A DNA stretch of 64,000 nt from Campylorhamphus procurvoides (taxonomy: Eukaryota; Chordata; Aves; Passeriformes; Dendrocolaptidae), in NCBI GenBank assembly GCA_013396655.1, contig WBMV01004353.1:834418-898417 (forward strand). Reading direction: 5' to 3'. The translations under genes were made by a program, and so were the position numbers. Positions 14,001 to 25,600 of this stretch are shown here, piece by piece; the first letter of the stretch is position 1; each line of letters opens with the position of its first letter. A model generated the notes under the pieces. It was not told the origin of the DNA. It ran no database searches and saw only the letters and a list, made by a program, of their open reading frames with translations.

Positions 14001-17000
14001 ATAACACATTTTGTATTGTTCAGGAGCGTGCAGAAGGTACAGATTTCTGCACAAAATGATGCAGCTGTACCTTTCTAGTCACTCTTCAGTTTTCTAAGGA
14101 TCACTCTAAGCAGAAGTCATGCCTGGTTAGATCAATTATATTTAGAGATACTCCTTGAATGTAAATTAATAGCACAAGAAACTTCCCCAACCAATCTTAT
14201 TTTCACAAAAATATGCATGGTCGTTCATTGCTAGTGCTGCGAAAAACTCTGGTGTTCTCTTCTGCATTCAGTCTGAAACAGGTTTTTTGATTTAGTGCAT
14301 GATCAAATGAGACTGTCAAGTTATAAACTACAAATTAATTAAGCAGCAACCATGGATTACTATTTATATCCTTTAAAAAAAACAAATGCCAACACAAAAG
14401 GAAGAAATCTCAGAACACCTGAATGAAAAATTATATTACCTTGAAGTCAGCATCATAACCAACACACTTTCCAACAGATCATTAAATACACATATTTGTT
14501 GTCTTGGCATCAACTGAGAGCAAAATGTCAACCTTAGACACCAATGGGTTAACACTGCTAAGTTAAAAGAAAAATCCTGAATTATTTGCCTATGGTCTCA
14601 TTGAATACAGTCCAGGATAGCTGCTCATCATTTTAGCTGCCATAAAGAACTGAATCCATCTCATCTGGTGTGACATGGCAAGAAAAGAAACATTTCTATT
14701 TAAGCCAGCCCACTTCAATGGTCAGTAGATCAGTAGAGAACAAGGCAAGGCAACGTTTGTGGGTGGAATAATCTCTCTCATTAGACTGATGTAGTTGAGA
14801 GAAAATAGATGAGACTTTAATATATTCATCTGTATCTCCAATTCTACTCAGAAAAAGGTATCTTCTCCCCATCACTGATACTTTTCCCACTTAAAACTGT
14901 TTATTGATTAAAGATAGGATTTCAAGTTGCAAAACTCATTTTGTCAGATTTGGAAAAGCACTGGGAGTTTACAGTGTCAGCATCTAATTTTGGAGAGTTA
15001 ATCTTTAGCTGAATTTATCTCCTAAAGAGGGACAACACAATATATTTGGCACCTAATTTGCCAATATTCTACTACTGCCCTTTTGCTTTTTTCATTCTGA
15101 TCATTAATTATCAAAACAAAATATAGACAATTCAGTTTAAAAACTAACCAACTCACAACCCAAGGATCAAACAGCTTTTTATACACAGGAGATTAAGTTC
15201 ATTCGAATGCTATAGGCTGTTCCAGAGGTACTGTTATCAGAGACATAATCCATCCTCTGCTATAACCAAGGAAATGCAGATATGCACAAAGCCAGCTTTG
15301 ACCATAGAACACTAGAGTGGAGCTGAGCTGTGACGGCCAAGTAGCTCACCTGAAGTCTTAGCTACACTTTCTCACCTATTTCATTTAATGTGCTATGACT
15401 TTGGCTCCAGTGCAATTTCTCAAAGCAACCCAGTATTTTACACTTATGTGCTTTCACAGAAGAGAGGTTTGTCCTTTTCTTCAATTTCTTTGGGCAAGGC
15501 AACAGCTGTGGCAGGACAAAATGACAACTCTGGTGACAAGTCAATTTGTTCCTTCTCAAGGACTTGTGAACATAGGAACAGCAACTGGTGACCATGCACA
15601 CCCTGAGAAGACCCACATTAAGAGAAATCAGTTCCCCTCTAGTATTGTAGCAATGGGACCTATTGAAAACATTGGAGTTCCACACTGGCTAATCATTCCT
15701 CTGACAATAATTGTCACAAACAGAATTTCTTTATAGATTTTGGAATTTTCCTCTGAAACACAGGAGACTTTGAGATGCTTAGCCATCCTGAACCGAAAGG
15801 ATTTAAACATTTCGTCTTGAAGAGATGTTCCCAAGTTCCAGAATAAAACAGTTTATAAAGGTCATAAAAATTAACTGCTGACTGAAGCTTTTTTTAATGC
15901 ACTCCAAGTTACAAAGGAATCACAGCTGGAGCCTTTAGGGCAATGGAATACTATATTTTTTCTCACATTAGCAAGGATAGCAAATATCTGCATTTGGATT
16001 TTGCCACAGTGATTGGCTCTGATTCTTCAGTCTTCACGACTGAATATAAAAGCACAGAGCTAGTTGGGTAGGTATATTTTGTGCTTGTTTCATTGAATAA
16101 TCTTGCAGTTGTTTTCCACAAGAATTTAATAAGAAAACTACTGAGGCAAAAATTGTAACTTAGCCTGAGCTAAGTTCTTTCTAAGCTCTTAAAAACAGGA
16201 CTCTGATTCAACATGCCCAGGCCACTTGAAAAAGCTGGAAGGACAATCTGCAAGAAGAGACTTGGTTACAGGGGGTGCAATTCATGTGCTGAACCAGCAT
16301 ATGCACTTGCATAGATCTATTAGATCCCACAGGGTTAAGCTTATGGGTGTGATCCCTTAACATTTATTTTATTTTTTTTATGCTGTTCAAGATTCCCAAC
16401 TTAGAGTAAACTTATTAGAGATGACATTCCTAAACTACATCATTTGTATCAGAAAATTTGAAAGCAAGTCAGGTCTTCCAAGGATGTCATTAAGGTTGTT
16501 TTTGTAGTAAATTGAATTCTCCCCATTTGTATTAAGAATGAGATCTTCGGTACTTTATGATATTACATTACTAGGCAGAGTGGATAAAACCAGAGTTTCT
16601 ACTACATTACCTTTTTAAGCTGAAATTTCCCCCCACTTTGATTAAAACAGATTTCCATGACCCACATTATTTATTATGCATTCAATCCAGACCAGGATCA
16701 CCATTTACACCCTTCGCTTCTCAAAAAAGATGACAACAGAAATCTGACATGGTCCTGATTTCCAAGCACACCACAGAACTGTACATCAAGCTTTGCTTTC
16801 CTCCAAATTAAGTCTTTAACCTCTGTTGAGGAATGGTTGTTTTGTTGGCCCTGACAAAAGGGTGCCACAGGCCATCTCTTGCCAAAGTGCAGATGCCAAG
16901 CTCTTGCATTTGAAACAGGAGCAAGAGAGAGGAGAGAGCGAGCTGAGAGGAGAAGCCTGGAAATGTATACACATGGTTGGCTTCTGGAAGAATTTCAAAG

Positions 17001-17530
17001 TATTTGATAAGGTCGGTTTTCCAATACTACCATCCCTGTGGCTGTATGCTCCCAGTAATCACAACAGCCATGTCCTTTGTACCAGTGAAAATTTGTGCAA
17101 TGGTCATAATTGCATACAAGATTATCAAAATGTGTAGATCTCTCAGTTTCTGAAAGCACATTACAGGGCTATGTGAGCTTGGATATCACCATTATTAACT
17201 AGATCATTTGTTTAAACCATCCTAAAGCAACAACAGCTTTATTTGTTTTTAAGTCACCCTGTAAGCCATAAAATTTTGGATGTTGTTCAATGACATTTTC
17301 CATAAAATATAGAACCACACTTTTTTGGAATAAACTAATAAAGTATTTCAAGGTAACTGCTTGATCTGAATGGGGAACTAATTTAATATTATTTTTTTTA
17401 TTAAAGCATGGGTTTACTCTATTGGACCAGATCATTCTTGTGTCAGCTGAGATAATTTTCTTTCTAGTAGCTGTTACAGTAGCCTTAACTGTGTTTTGAA
17501 TGCTGTATAGGAAGAATAATGTTGATAACA
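8100..17530. other. Unannotated unique sequence
   Basis: About 9.4 kb in which I recognise no gene, RNA or transposon family. Small items seen: a 20-base-period duplication at 12256-12290, an 8-base hairpin at 10236-10255, and short open frames on both strands (such as 10057-10428 minus and 11467-11814 plus) without recognisable domains. Codon-like structure and splice context are lacking for all of them. Confidence 0.55.
12256..12290 (+). repeat. Short tandem duplication, period 20
   Basis: The 15-mer ATTTTAATTGTTTAC appears at 12256-12270 and again at 12276-12290. It is a two-copy local duplication, probably replication slippage. Confidence 0.9.
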
Positions 17531-17996
17531 TGATGACATGCTGGCTGTAGCTGAGCAGTGTTTACCCCAAGTCAAGGACTTTTCAGTTTCCCATGCTTTG
17601 CCAGTGGGAAGCTGCACAAGGAGCCAGGAGGGAGCACAGGCAGATCAGCTGATCTGAACCGGCAAAGGCTCTACCACAGAGCATCACTCCCAATATAGAA
17701 ACTATGGGGAATTGGCTGAGAAGAGCTGATCATTTCTCTGAGACAAGCCAGGCATTGGTCAGCAGGTGGTGAGCAATTGTGTCGTGCATAACTTGCACTT
17801 TCTTGGGTTTTACTCCTCTCTCTCGTTTTTTTGTTACCACCATTTTCATTAAAATATTTTTTAATTTCTTTCATTTATTAAACTGTTCTTATATCAACCC
17901 ACGTGTTTTAACTTTTTCCCATTCTCCTCCCCATTCCGCCCATGGGGAGCAATCAACTGTGTGGTACTTGGTTGATGGCTGGAGTTAAACCAGACA
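17531..17996 (+). mobile_element. Solo LTR of an avian endogenous retrovirus
   Basis: A 466-base LTR running from TGATGACATGCTGGC to TTAAACCAGACA, so it has the TG...CA ends of a retroviral LTR. Landmarks are a TATA-like CAATATAGAA at 17691-17700, a polyadenylation signal ATTAAA at 17877-17882, a T-rich stretch, then CTGTTCTTATATCAACCCAC and a C/G-rich 3' end. These blocks match from memory an LTR family abundant in bird genomes, which I associate with ERVL-type elements of passerines; the exact subfamily name is not certain. No primer-binding site, internal gag/pol sequence or second LTR follows, so this is a solo LTR left by LTR-LTR recombination. It has no coding role; open frames crossing it are spurious. 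No matching target-site duplication is visible: the five-base flanks are TAACA and TGTTA, which are reverse complements rather than direct repeats. Confidence 0.85.
17877..17882 (+). terminator. LTR polyadenylation signal ATTAAA
   Basis: A variant poly-A signal within the solo LTR, placed about 115 bases before the LTR end and well downstream of the TATA-like motif, as expected at the R region of a retroviral LTR. Current activity is unknown. Confidence 0.55.
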
Positions 17997-18410
17997 TGTT
18001 AGAATAAAACTGTTAAATAGTGGCCAGCAGTGATACTGAAGGGAAAGAGGTTACAAGCACGATGATTATATGCCATATTAGGACTATAAATGGACTACAA
18101 ACACAGTTTACAAGTGATACACCCTTTCTAGTTATTCAGCAATTAATCTTTTTTTTTCTGAAGGATTTGATAGGACACTTCCAGCAGGCTTTAAATCTAC
18201 CTGAAAGGTACTTGTGGACAGATAGAAAATTTAGAAGTTAATATATTGGTCTTCATACAGACAGATAGTCTATTTTTCTTTTTATTTACATCAAAAGGAC
18301 CCCAACCGAAAATGCTGAGTGCCTATTACGTGTGATATGACATAAAGACATCATCCAAAAATGTTCAAGCCTAGGTAATGGGTCAAATGTGACAAAGCTG
18401 TTACCTGCAT

Positions 18411-18525
18411 ATTTCACAGATGACCATAATTACATAGGAAGTCACCAAAGGTTATACAGAAAGTCTATGGCAGACCTCTGAGTCCAGCTGCATTTCATGT
18501 TGAAGCTCTCCAGTGCCTTGCCTGA
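18411..18525 (-). repeat. MIR-like ancient SINE remnant
   Basis: Read on the plus strand it carries, in order, the diagnostic blocks of an inverted MIR core: TTTCACAGATGA, then GAAGTCACCAAAGGT, then ACAGAAAGTCTATGGCAGA, then a CTGAGTCCAG block. The order and spacing match the core of this amniote SINE, although single bases are heavily diverged. Identified from memory of the family, not from an alignment. Confidence 0.5.
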
Positions 18526-19172
18526 AAGGTCCCCCATCCTCTCCTTGCAGCCATGATAACTAGGCTGAAAAAGCAGAGATTTTCATCAGTCTAACCAGAC
18601 CCTTAGTGTGAGAGACTTCAAGGAAGCCAGTATATAACCCACTTCTTTCTGCCAGGCAAGGGTCACAAAGACAGTTCACTACATACTATTATCATATCAA
18701 AGCCACTCTCAATTCTATAGTAAAACAAAGTGACAGACACTCATGGAGCTGTATTTTCCTGACCACTGATTGTACAGCTGTAGCAAGAAAAAAATCTCCC
18801 TAATCAAAACCAAACCCCACTGCAACACAATCCTGCATCAATATGAAGCAACGTATCTGCCCTTATTTTCTAAAAGTCCTGGCATTTGATATCTCAAAGC
18901 TTTTCATATCATGAATCATCTATTAGTCCAAAGATTAACCTACACCCTCATTTTATTCCTCATTGCTCAGGTCACACCCCTCTTGTAGATGCAATCTCTG
19001 CCAACTACAGCAATTACTTCAGTAAGGTAGGAACTTGAGGTTAAAATGCTTATAAAAAAAACCTGAGGATGAAGAGAATAAGCACCTGATATCACCCACC
19101 TGCTTGAGAATATCTAGTTAACTTTCCAAGTTTCATCACAGATGATGACAATCAAAGCAGTAAGTTGCCTAG

Positions 19173-19320
19173 GTTCTGATTCAGCAAAGCACTTAGGCAA
19201 GTGTGGAACTTAAAATACACAATTAAAAGCATTCCAATCCATCAAAACACTTAACTTGTACTTAATCTAGGAAAATGAATAAGTCCTATTGACTTCCATA
19301 AACATCAGTAAAGGATAATT
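19173..19320 (+). repeat. Palindromic MITE-like amniote repeat remnant
   Basis: The segment starts CTGATTCAGCAAAGCACTTA at 19175-19194, and a second, fuller match follows at about 19241-19310 (AAAACACTTAACTTGTACTTAA then TCCTATTGACTTCCAT). These are blocks of an old palindromic non-autonomous element seen widely in reptile and bird genomes. A related copy lies at 58548-58640. I do not recall its library name, so none is given. Two partial arms in the same orientation suggest a rearranged or tandem insertion. Confidence 0.38.
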
Positions 19321-20511
19321 AAATCAAAGTGAGCTGCTGTATCAAGGCCATACTATGGAATCCCTGACCTTTCAGAGTGTTTTCAGCACATTTCACAGTG
19401 AAAATGCTCACACAGAAGGAAAATGTAGGTGGCTAACAGTAGTGGCACTTTAGACCTGTATAGTAGCTGTCCAGCGAAGGGCTTTGGAAACAGTTATTAA
19501 AACGCATAACTGTCCATGTGGCAGCAGGAAAACATCACACACATTACACAAATAATGTTATCTATTGCACAAACTTGGAAAAAGTAAGGCAAAAAGCTTC
19601 AAGTGGTTGGAAAATCCCTCTCCAGTGCATTATCAAGTCTAAAAAGCCTGTTGTCATTTTATAATCCTAAGTACATGCCCTACTCTGGGTTGGATCTTAT
19701 TTTTGTCTTATTCAGCTGTTAATGTCTTATGTTAATTATTTTGATGTTCCTTTAAATATTAATAATATATCTTATTTGCCTGTAATTCAGTTTAAGAGTC
19801 TTTACTTCAATGAAAACAGACTTTGAAGTCAGGTAGAGTTCTATAGGGGTGATATACAACCCTCACAAGTGTCCTGTGCGTTTTACCATAAAAGTAACTA
19901 TTGTTTAAGCACTGAAAGCAGGTATGCTCCTGGATGCTCAACATTTGAAAGTGTAGTTCCCAACAGCATTTTAAAAGCACTTAGGAACCTTTCAAAACCT
20001 ACAGCCAGTCATAAATACAATTTTCCACTGGTGAGTCTAAATCCCTCTCTTCAACAGAGCTCTTCATCTTTCCGAGGGATCTTGTCAGTGATAACTGAGA
20101 ATAGATTTCAGGCCTCCGAGTGAAATCTAGCCCTAAACTCCTCCTCACCACTTACAGTAGCACTCTTGTCCTGCTTTGCCAGCTCTTTTCAGCAAACAGA
20201 CCCTCAATACAGTGGGTCTTATTCAGCACTCAGTTTTCAGATCAAAAGGTAAGAGCTATATGAATAAACCACAAGGATGTTATGAAGAACAATTTGATAA
20301 CAATTTGTCTGATACAGAATTCTTATTCTGATACTCAGTAAGGCCCAGAATGCTGTAAGTAAAGATTATTATTTAGCACCACAATGAGACAAGAAAGGAG
20401 TGTTCTAACTATGCGAGATGCATCACATGAGATATATAAGACTAGGAGAAGTTTCAGTGTTCCAGAGCCAATTCTGACTGGAGAATTTAGCATCCAGACC
20501 TTATGGTAGCT

Positions 20512-20575
20512 GCAGTTACCTAGAGTCTAGTCCTTGGTTTTTTATTCCATCTTTAAAATGGGAATTTGCCTTTTC
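20512..20575 (+). repeat. MIR-like ancient SINE remnant
   Basis: Contains GCAGTTACCTAGAGTCTAG followed by TCCATCTTTAAAATGGGAAT, matching the order 'keep-out-of-tRNA-region core, then cctcatctgtaaaatggg' of the MIR consensus in forward orientation. Short and diverged; the 3' half only. Confidence 0.4.
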
Positions 20576-20579
20576 CGAC

Positions 20580-22215
20580 ATCAGGGGTCTCACTCAGTCT
20601 CCACAATCTGTCCAACATTTTAGACAATGACTGAAGTGACATCAACCAGATCTCTCAGCACCCATAGGCACATCCTATCCCATCCAGTCACAGAAACTTG
20701 TTTACATCTAGTTTTTTAGCCTGCCCCACTCCCCTTTGGATTTTAAGCTCTACCAATTCACATCACTGCAGCCAGCACAGCCATTGACTGTCATGGTTAT
20801 TGTTAAGAAGCAGAGTCAGCAGACACCCTCCTTTGCTGAAGAGAAATTGGAAAAAGTTCAGGTTTGGTTTCTTGGTACTTTGTGACTGGTCCAAGAAAAC
20901 TGTGTGCTGTTTGTTTGGAAACAGGCAAAATTAAACACTAAAGACGGAGTTCCTAATAATTATGTACCTACTGTCAAATTATTAATTATATTAGTAATCC
21001 AGAGTTAAGTTTTAATGCAGTGGTAGGTTTTTGCCCAAGATTAGATTTTTGCACAAGTGAGTAAAGGCAAGAAAGACTAATTTCTGATGCTAAAGGAAAG
21101 TAGGGTTAATAGGTTATAACATATGCTGCCACTTACTATATAACCCATAGTTTTCAGCTGGAACTGAGGCTGAAAATAGACCACCAGCAAAACTGTAGAT
21201 TTTCTTGTCAATCTCAAGAGTAATTGCTTGCACTCTCATTATCACAATCTGGAGTCCTGCAAAATCCAGGAGGCAGATCCTTGCCAAGTTCAAACCAGTA
21301 CTCATGCAATGAACTCCTGTAGGGTACCCCCAAGGCTGTATCTGCTGAGAAAAAGGGATGAGCTCCAAGCCTTAAATGAAGTTGAGGGCTTACAGTGAAT
21401 GCATAAGAACCTACTTATTTAGGCACACAAGAAAGCTCTATCCCAATGCAGTTGATACACAAGTACTGTGCAAAGACTCTAGAGGTTAGCTAGAAACTCA
21501 GCATCTCACCAACAAACTTCAAGCTTACAAAGCAATCAAAATTTCCAGTAGAGTTAATGAGGAACAGTGTTTACAATTCACTGGACTAAAACAACCACCA
21601 GCACAAAGAACTTAAGAACAGCCATCTGTAATAAACACATGACAGCACAATACCCAACAGCCTGGCACCAGGAGAAAGCCCTGCAGGGGGATTTCTATCG
21701 TGTTGAACACAATTGCATTTGCATGTTCAAGCAGAATGTATTTATTGCCTTCTAGTCCCTTAACTCTGTTGACCTGGTACAGGCTCTGAATGCTCACATG
21801 GAAGGTGACCTGTTTTCAAAAAGGGTACAAAACTACCTAATCTTTTTCTTTCTGGTTGCATTTTTATTCCATGATCATCTTTCCTTTGCCTTGTTTCATT
21901 ACTCCTCCATCCTGCTGGCCTCACAGCCTATCTAAGAGAAAACTAAAAACCTCCAACAATTCCATCTCAGCTCCTCACAGACAGTGTATAAATAGCACTG
22001 GTGTATACTGGTTTGCCCAAACACAAGAAGGTCAGAAAAAACATTTTCTTTTGAGATGAAAAAAAGGAGGCAAAACCTAAGAATTTTAATAACAGCCTTG
22101 ACATGAGAGCAACATAATACTAGCCTGAATTACACTTGGTACAAGACTCTCATTGGAAACCTTAGATTGCTTTGTTCCTGTCCCTGACATAATATTCAAG
22201 ACTGGGTTTATGTTT
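20580..22215. other. Unannotated unique sequence
   Basis: No gene, RNA or repeat family is recognised. AT-rich with occasional ATTAAT clusters (for instance around 20975-20995) but nothing strong enough to call separately. Confidence 0.5.
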
Positions 22216-22219
22216 GTAC

Positions 22220-22670
22220 GGAATAGGGCTGTTCACTAGAGTCCATGCAAATCAAACACTTGATTTATGCATCATTCCACTGGAGGGTGTAACATTAAAT
22301 TTAATTTTGTAAGAAAAGCCTGAAGTGCCTCTACGCCTGGGGCTGACATTGTGAACTAGGGAGAAAGGTGCACAAGAATTCATTACAGTTTCCAATATGC
22401 GAAATGTAGCATTTGAATGAAACATTTGTCTCTTGTCAAAAGGGAGTAATGTCTGTTCTTTGTAAAAAATATTTCTCCCCCCACTTTGATTTTATCGCCA
22501 ATTCAGCATATTGGGAGCTGAGGTTACAAGTGTAGTTCCGACTTGCGATGGTGGTGCGATGAATTACACAATGAAATGAAGAGACACTGGTTGAGTTGCA
22601 GCTACAGAGCACAGATGTTGATGGGTCTGAATGACCCCTGCTAGCAGCACTTTATTAGAACAATTAAGAA
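22220..22670. promoter_or_regulatory. Candidate conserved non-coding element with octamer site
   Basis: About 450 bases with enhancer-like texture. It holds a perfect POU octamer ATGCAAAT at 22245-22252, a 12-base palindrome ATTAAATTTAAT at 22294-22305, a TCF/LEF-like CTTTGATT near 22484-22491, and a cluster of isolated CpGs in AT-rich surroundings (CTACGCC, TGCGAAAT, TATCGCC, CCGACTTGCGATGG, GTGCGATG). No repeat family and no splice-flanked frame is present. Retained CpGs in a CpG-poor background are consistent with purifying selection, but this remains inference without an alignment. Confidence 0.38.
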
Positions 22671-22699
22671 TGGTGCTGGTTTTTTTCTGAGCTTATTCA

Positions 22700-25600
22700 C
22701 TCATTTCACAGAAAAGACTTCTGTTGCCTTGATAGATTGTTTTCAGTTACCTAAACCTAGTCCTAGTATTTAGTTCTGAAAACAAGCTTGAAAACACCTC
22801 CAAAAAGTTTTCCAAACTTCTTGTCAATGCATATTCAAGTTAAATTTCTCAAACACTGTTAAAGGCCTTCCACTCTGTCAGCCCAGCCAATGCAACATCA
22901 GATGAGCTTCAAGTGAGAGCAAGGCTTTCCAGTTAAGTATCCTTTTTTAGTTGCAGATAGTTTAGAAGTGTGCCATCCTCCCCCAAAACCTCTCCCTGTT
23001 TCAGATATGGATAAAACATTACAGACTTGAAGAGACAAAGGTTGAAAGCAGGGCAAGAACTTAGCATGGTCAGCATAGAAGTTCTTGCTATGCCATGGCA
23101 TTCTTGGGTGCCACTCCCATTATTCAGAGCAGCAGAAATCCTCCCTTTTAACCCCATTTTTTTATCCTCACTTCCTCATGCACACTGCCCTCTAGCAAGC
23201 TTCCATAACCCAGCCTTGAAAGCAGGAATTATACTGCCACCAGAAAATCTGAATTCTAGCATGCAGTGGGTGTCATTAGTACTCCAATAGAAATAATTAG
23301 TCACTCTACTGTTTTCTATTTCAACGTGCCATCTGAATAATTTCTTGTAAGACTTTTGGTACAATCTGTATCAAATGGTACTAATAATCAGTTGGTCCAA
23401 ATCAGAAGTAAAAGGCAATGGTACAAGATAAATTAGCCAAGTGCCTTGTCCAGTACCGAGCAATGCTGGAATTTAATTGTATTTGAATGAAGATTTGTAT
23501 GGCAATGCAATTCTTATTTGATCTGCACACTCTGCTAAACTCAGAAAAATCATCCCTTGTTTTCTCTTCCTAAGCCCTGCTATCCTACAGCTGTAAGTGC
23601 ACATGAGAAAGTTAGGCATTCTCTGCAAGAGCTGAACATTTGTCCTACTCTAGAACACAAGCAAGTATAATGCAGCCTTCACTTTATTTTCCTTAAGCAG
23701 AATGTAAACTTATGTGTAGAAATACCTTTCAAAATTACTGTTATGTGTCACGGCTAAGTAAAACTTAATATTTGCAAAGTGGTTTGAAAGGTGTATGCCA
23801 TTCTGAAGTGTATTCTTGAAAACAATTAAAACAATTACAGAAAAAGCTTTTGAATAGTTTCTTTTCTGTGCTGAAATGGCGTTTTGATTAAAAAATCATT
23901 AATATTTACAGAAGCTAACCAAAATTAAGTATTTCAGGTTCACAGGCAATATTTAACTTTTCCCACGGTTCATTGTGGTTTGGTTCTCCGTTTCAGCAAG
24001 GGCATTTCTACTTCGAGGCTAACCCCAGAGAATTTTCTGATATTTCAGTTCAGCTAACAAACCCAAGCTCCTCCACCCCCTCACACAGCCCTACAGCCAT
24101 GACACTCCTGCCCATTCTGTCCTGCAAAATCACGCTTTCAAGGTCACTCCAGAGCATTCACGTCCCACGAGGCCAAGCTTCTGCATAAGTTGTTCAGCTT
24201 GCCAAACCTTGATAGACTCTTGATCTGAAATCTTGAAGCTATTTTCTTTGTTCAGCTAATGAACAGTATGGTGATGAATACACATAAGGCAAAATTGATC
24301 CACTTAATTCATCATTTGTACATATGTATGGATTTAAGCCCTTTTAAATGGATTCTGGGATTAAACACCTATACCTACATTCACAAGCTGTTCAGAAATA
24401 CCTAAGGGCATTGTGGTAAGTTTTGTACCTTAATTTCTGAAATTAAAAAACTGACCTCATGTTTAGCATTTTCAACTTTTTAAAAACAAGGTGCATTTTG
24501 CTTGCTTGTTAATTACTGCCCCTGCAGAGCTTTACTGAAGCCTTTTGGCTCTGTTTCCTGGATGGGTCCCTGCAAGGTGCACCCAACCTTGTTGAAAATA
24601 AAATAAAAAAAATAAAAGAAAAACACCCAAAAAAACCAAAGAAAAGAAACCCAAAAAAACATTTTAGCTACAAACATAAGCTGATATATTAAGAAAGAAA
24701 GAGCAGAATGGCAACCTCAGGGTGCAAATTTCATCCCTAGCTCTGTGGACCCTTAACACTGATTGTCTTTACAACAGTCCCCAATGTCATATGTTCAAGT
24801 GGCCTTTGACCACTGACCTTGCTCAGAAAGAGCAGTTTAATTCAACTTTAGGCAAAGGAAGTCCTTATACTACAGGAAATAGAATCCAAGAAGAAAGGCC
24901 ATACCAGGTATCTCAGTTATCTGCCTTCTGTTTAGAAGATACAAATTTCCACATCATTAGTCCCCTGGGGATTTCAAACTTTTCAGTTTACTGAACTTTC
25001 TCCCCTGTTTCAGTGGAAGAATTTAAAGATAACAAACTAGATTTTGGACTTGGTTTTTGATTCTCACAGTCACAGAAACTGACTGAAACTAGCTCAGTCT
25101 CAGTCAATGCATCATACTAGTTGCTTTCTATGACAACAAAACATATTTTGGTAGTACCATATAGGCCAGGTCAGATATTAAAAGAACTAATGATTTTCAA
25201 CATTTGCTACTCATAGAGTGACATTAATAGATAAGAAATTACCTTGCCTTAGTCACTTCAGTAAACTGTTTTTCCCTAATAACTAGAATCATTATGAGAG
25301 AGTTTAAAAGCCATTTTTCCTTACAATCTATAGCTTTAATAGTTGAGCAAAGCAAAAGCTTGAACACCTGCTCCCCCTCTAGGAAACCAAATAGCTTCTG
25401 TGTTAACAGCAGGTCAACATCAAACCTTGCAGTTTGTTTCTCAAGCAACACAGGATATTCAAGCATCTGGAGGAGATGCACATGACAGACAAGCTAAACC
25501 CAGATCAAATGATTCCAGAGTTATTTATATGTTCCACAAAGGCAACAGACATGACTGCTGTCTGAAGCATGCTTAATTGAGGAAAATGTTTTTATTTGAA

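Noticed and set aside
17671..17988. Open frames on both strands inside the LTR
   Set aside because: They lie wholly in LTR sequence, which is non-coding; no retroviral gene is present.
17526..18001. Five-base target-site duplication around the solo LTR
   Set aside because: The flanks TAACA and TGTTA are inverted, not direct, repeats, so no duplication can be claimed.
16629..22491. Shared 15-mer CCCCCCACTTTGATT at 16629-16643 and 22477-22491
   Set aside because: Several exact 15-base matches are expected by chance in a window of this size, and the flanks do not match.
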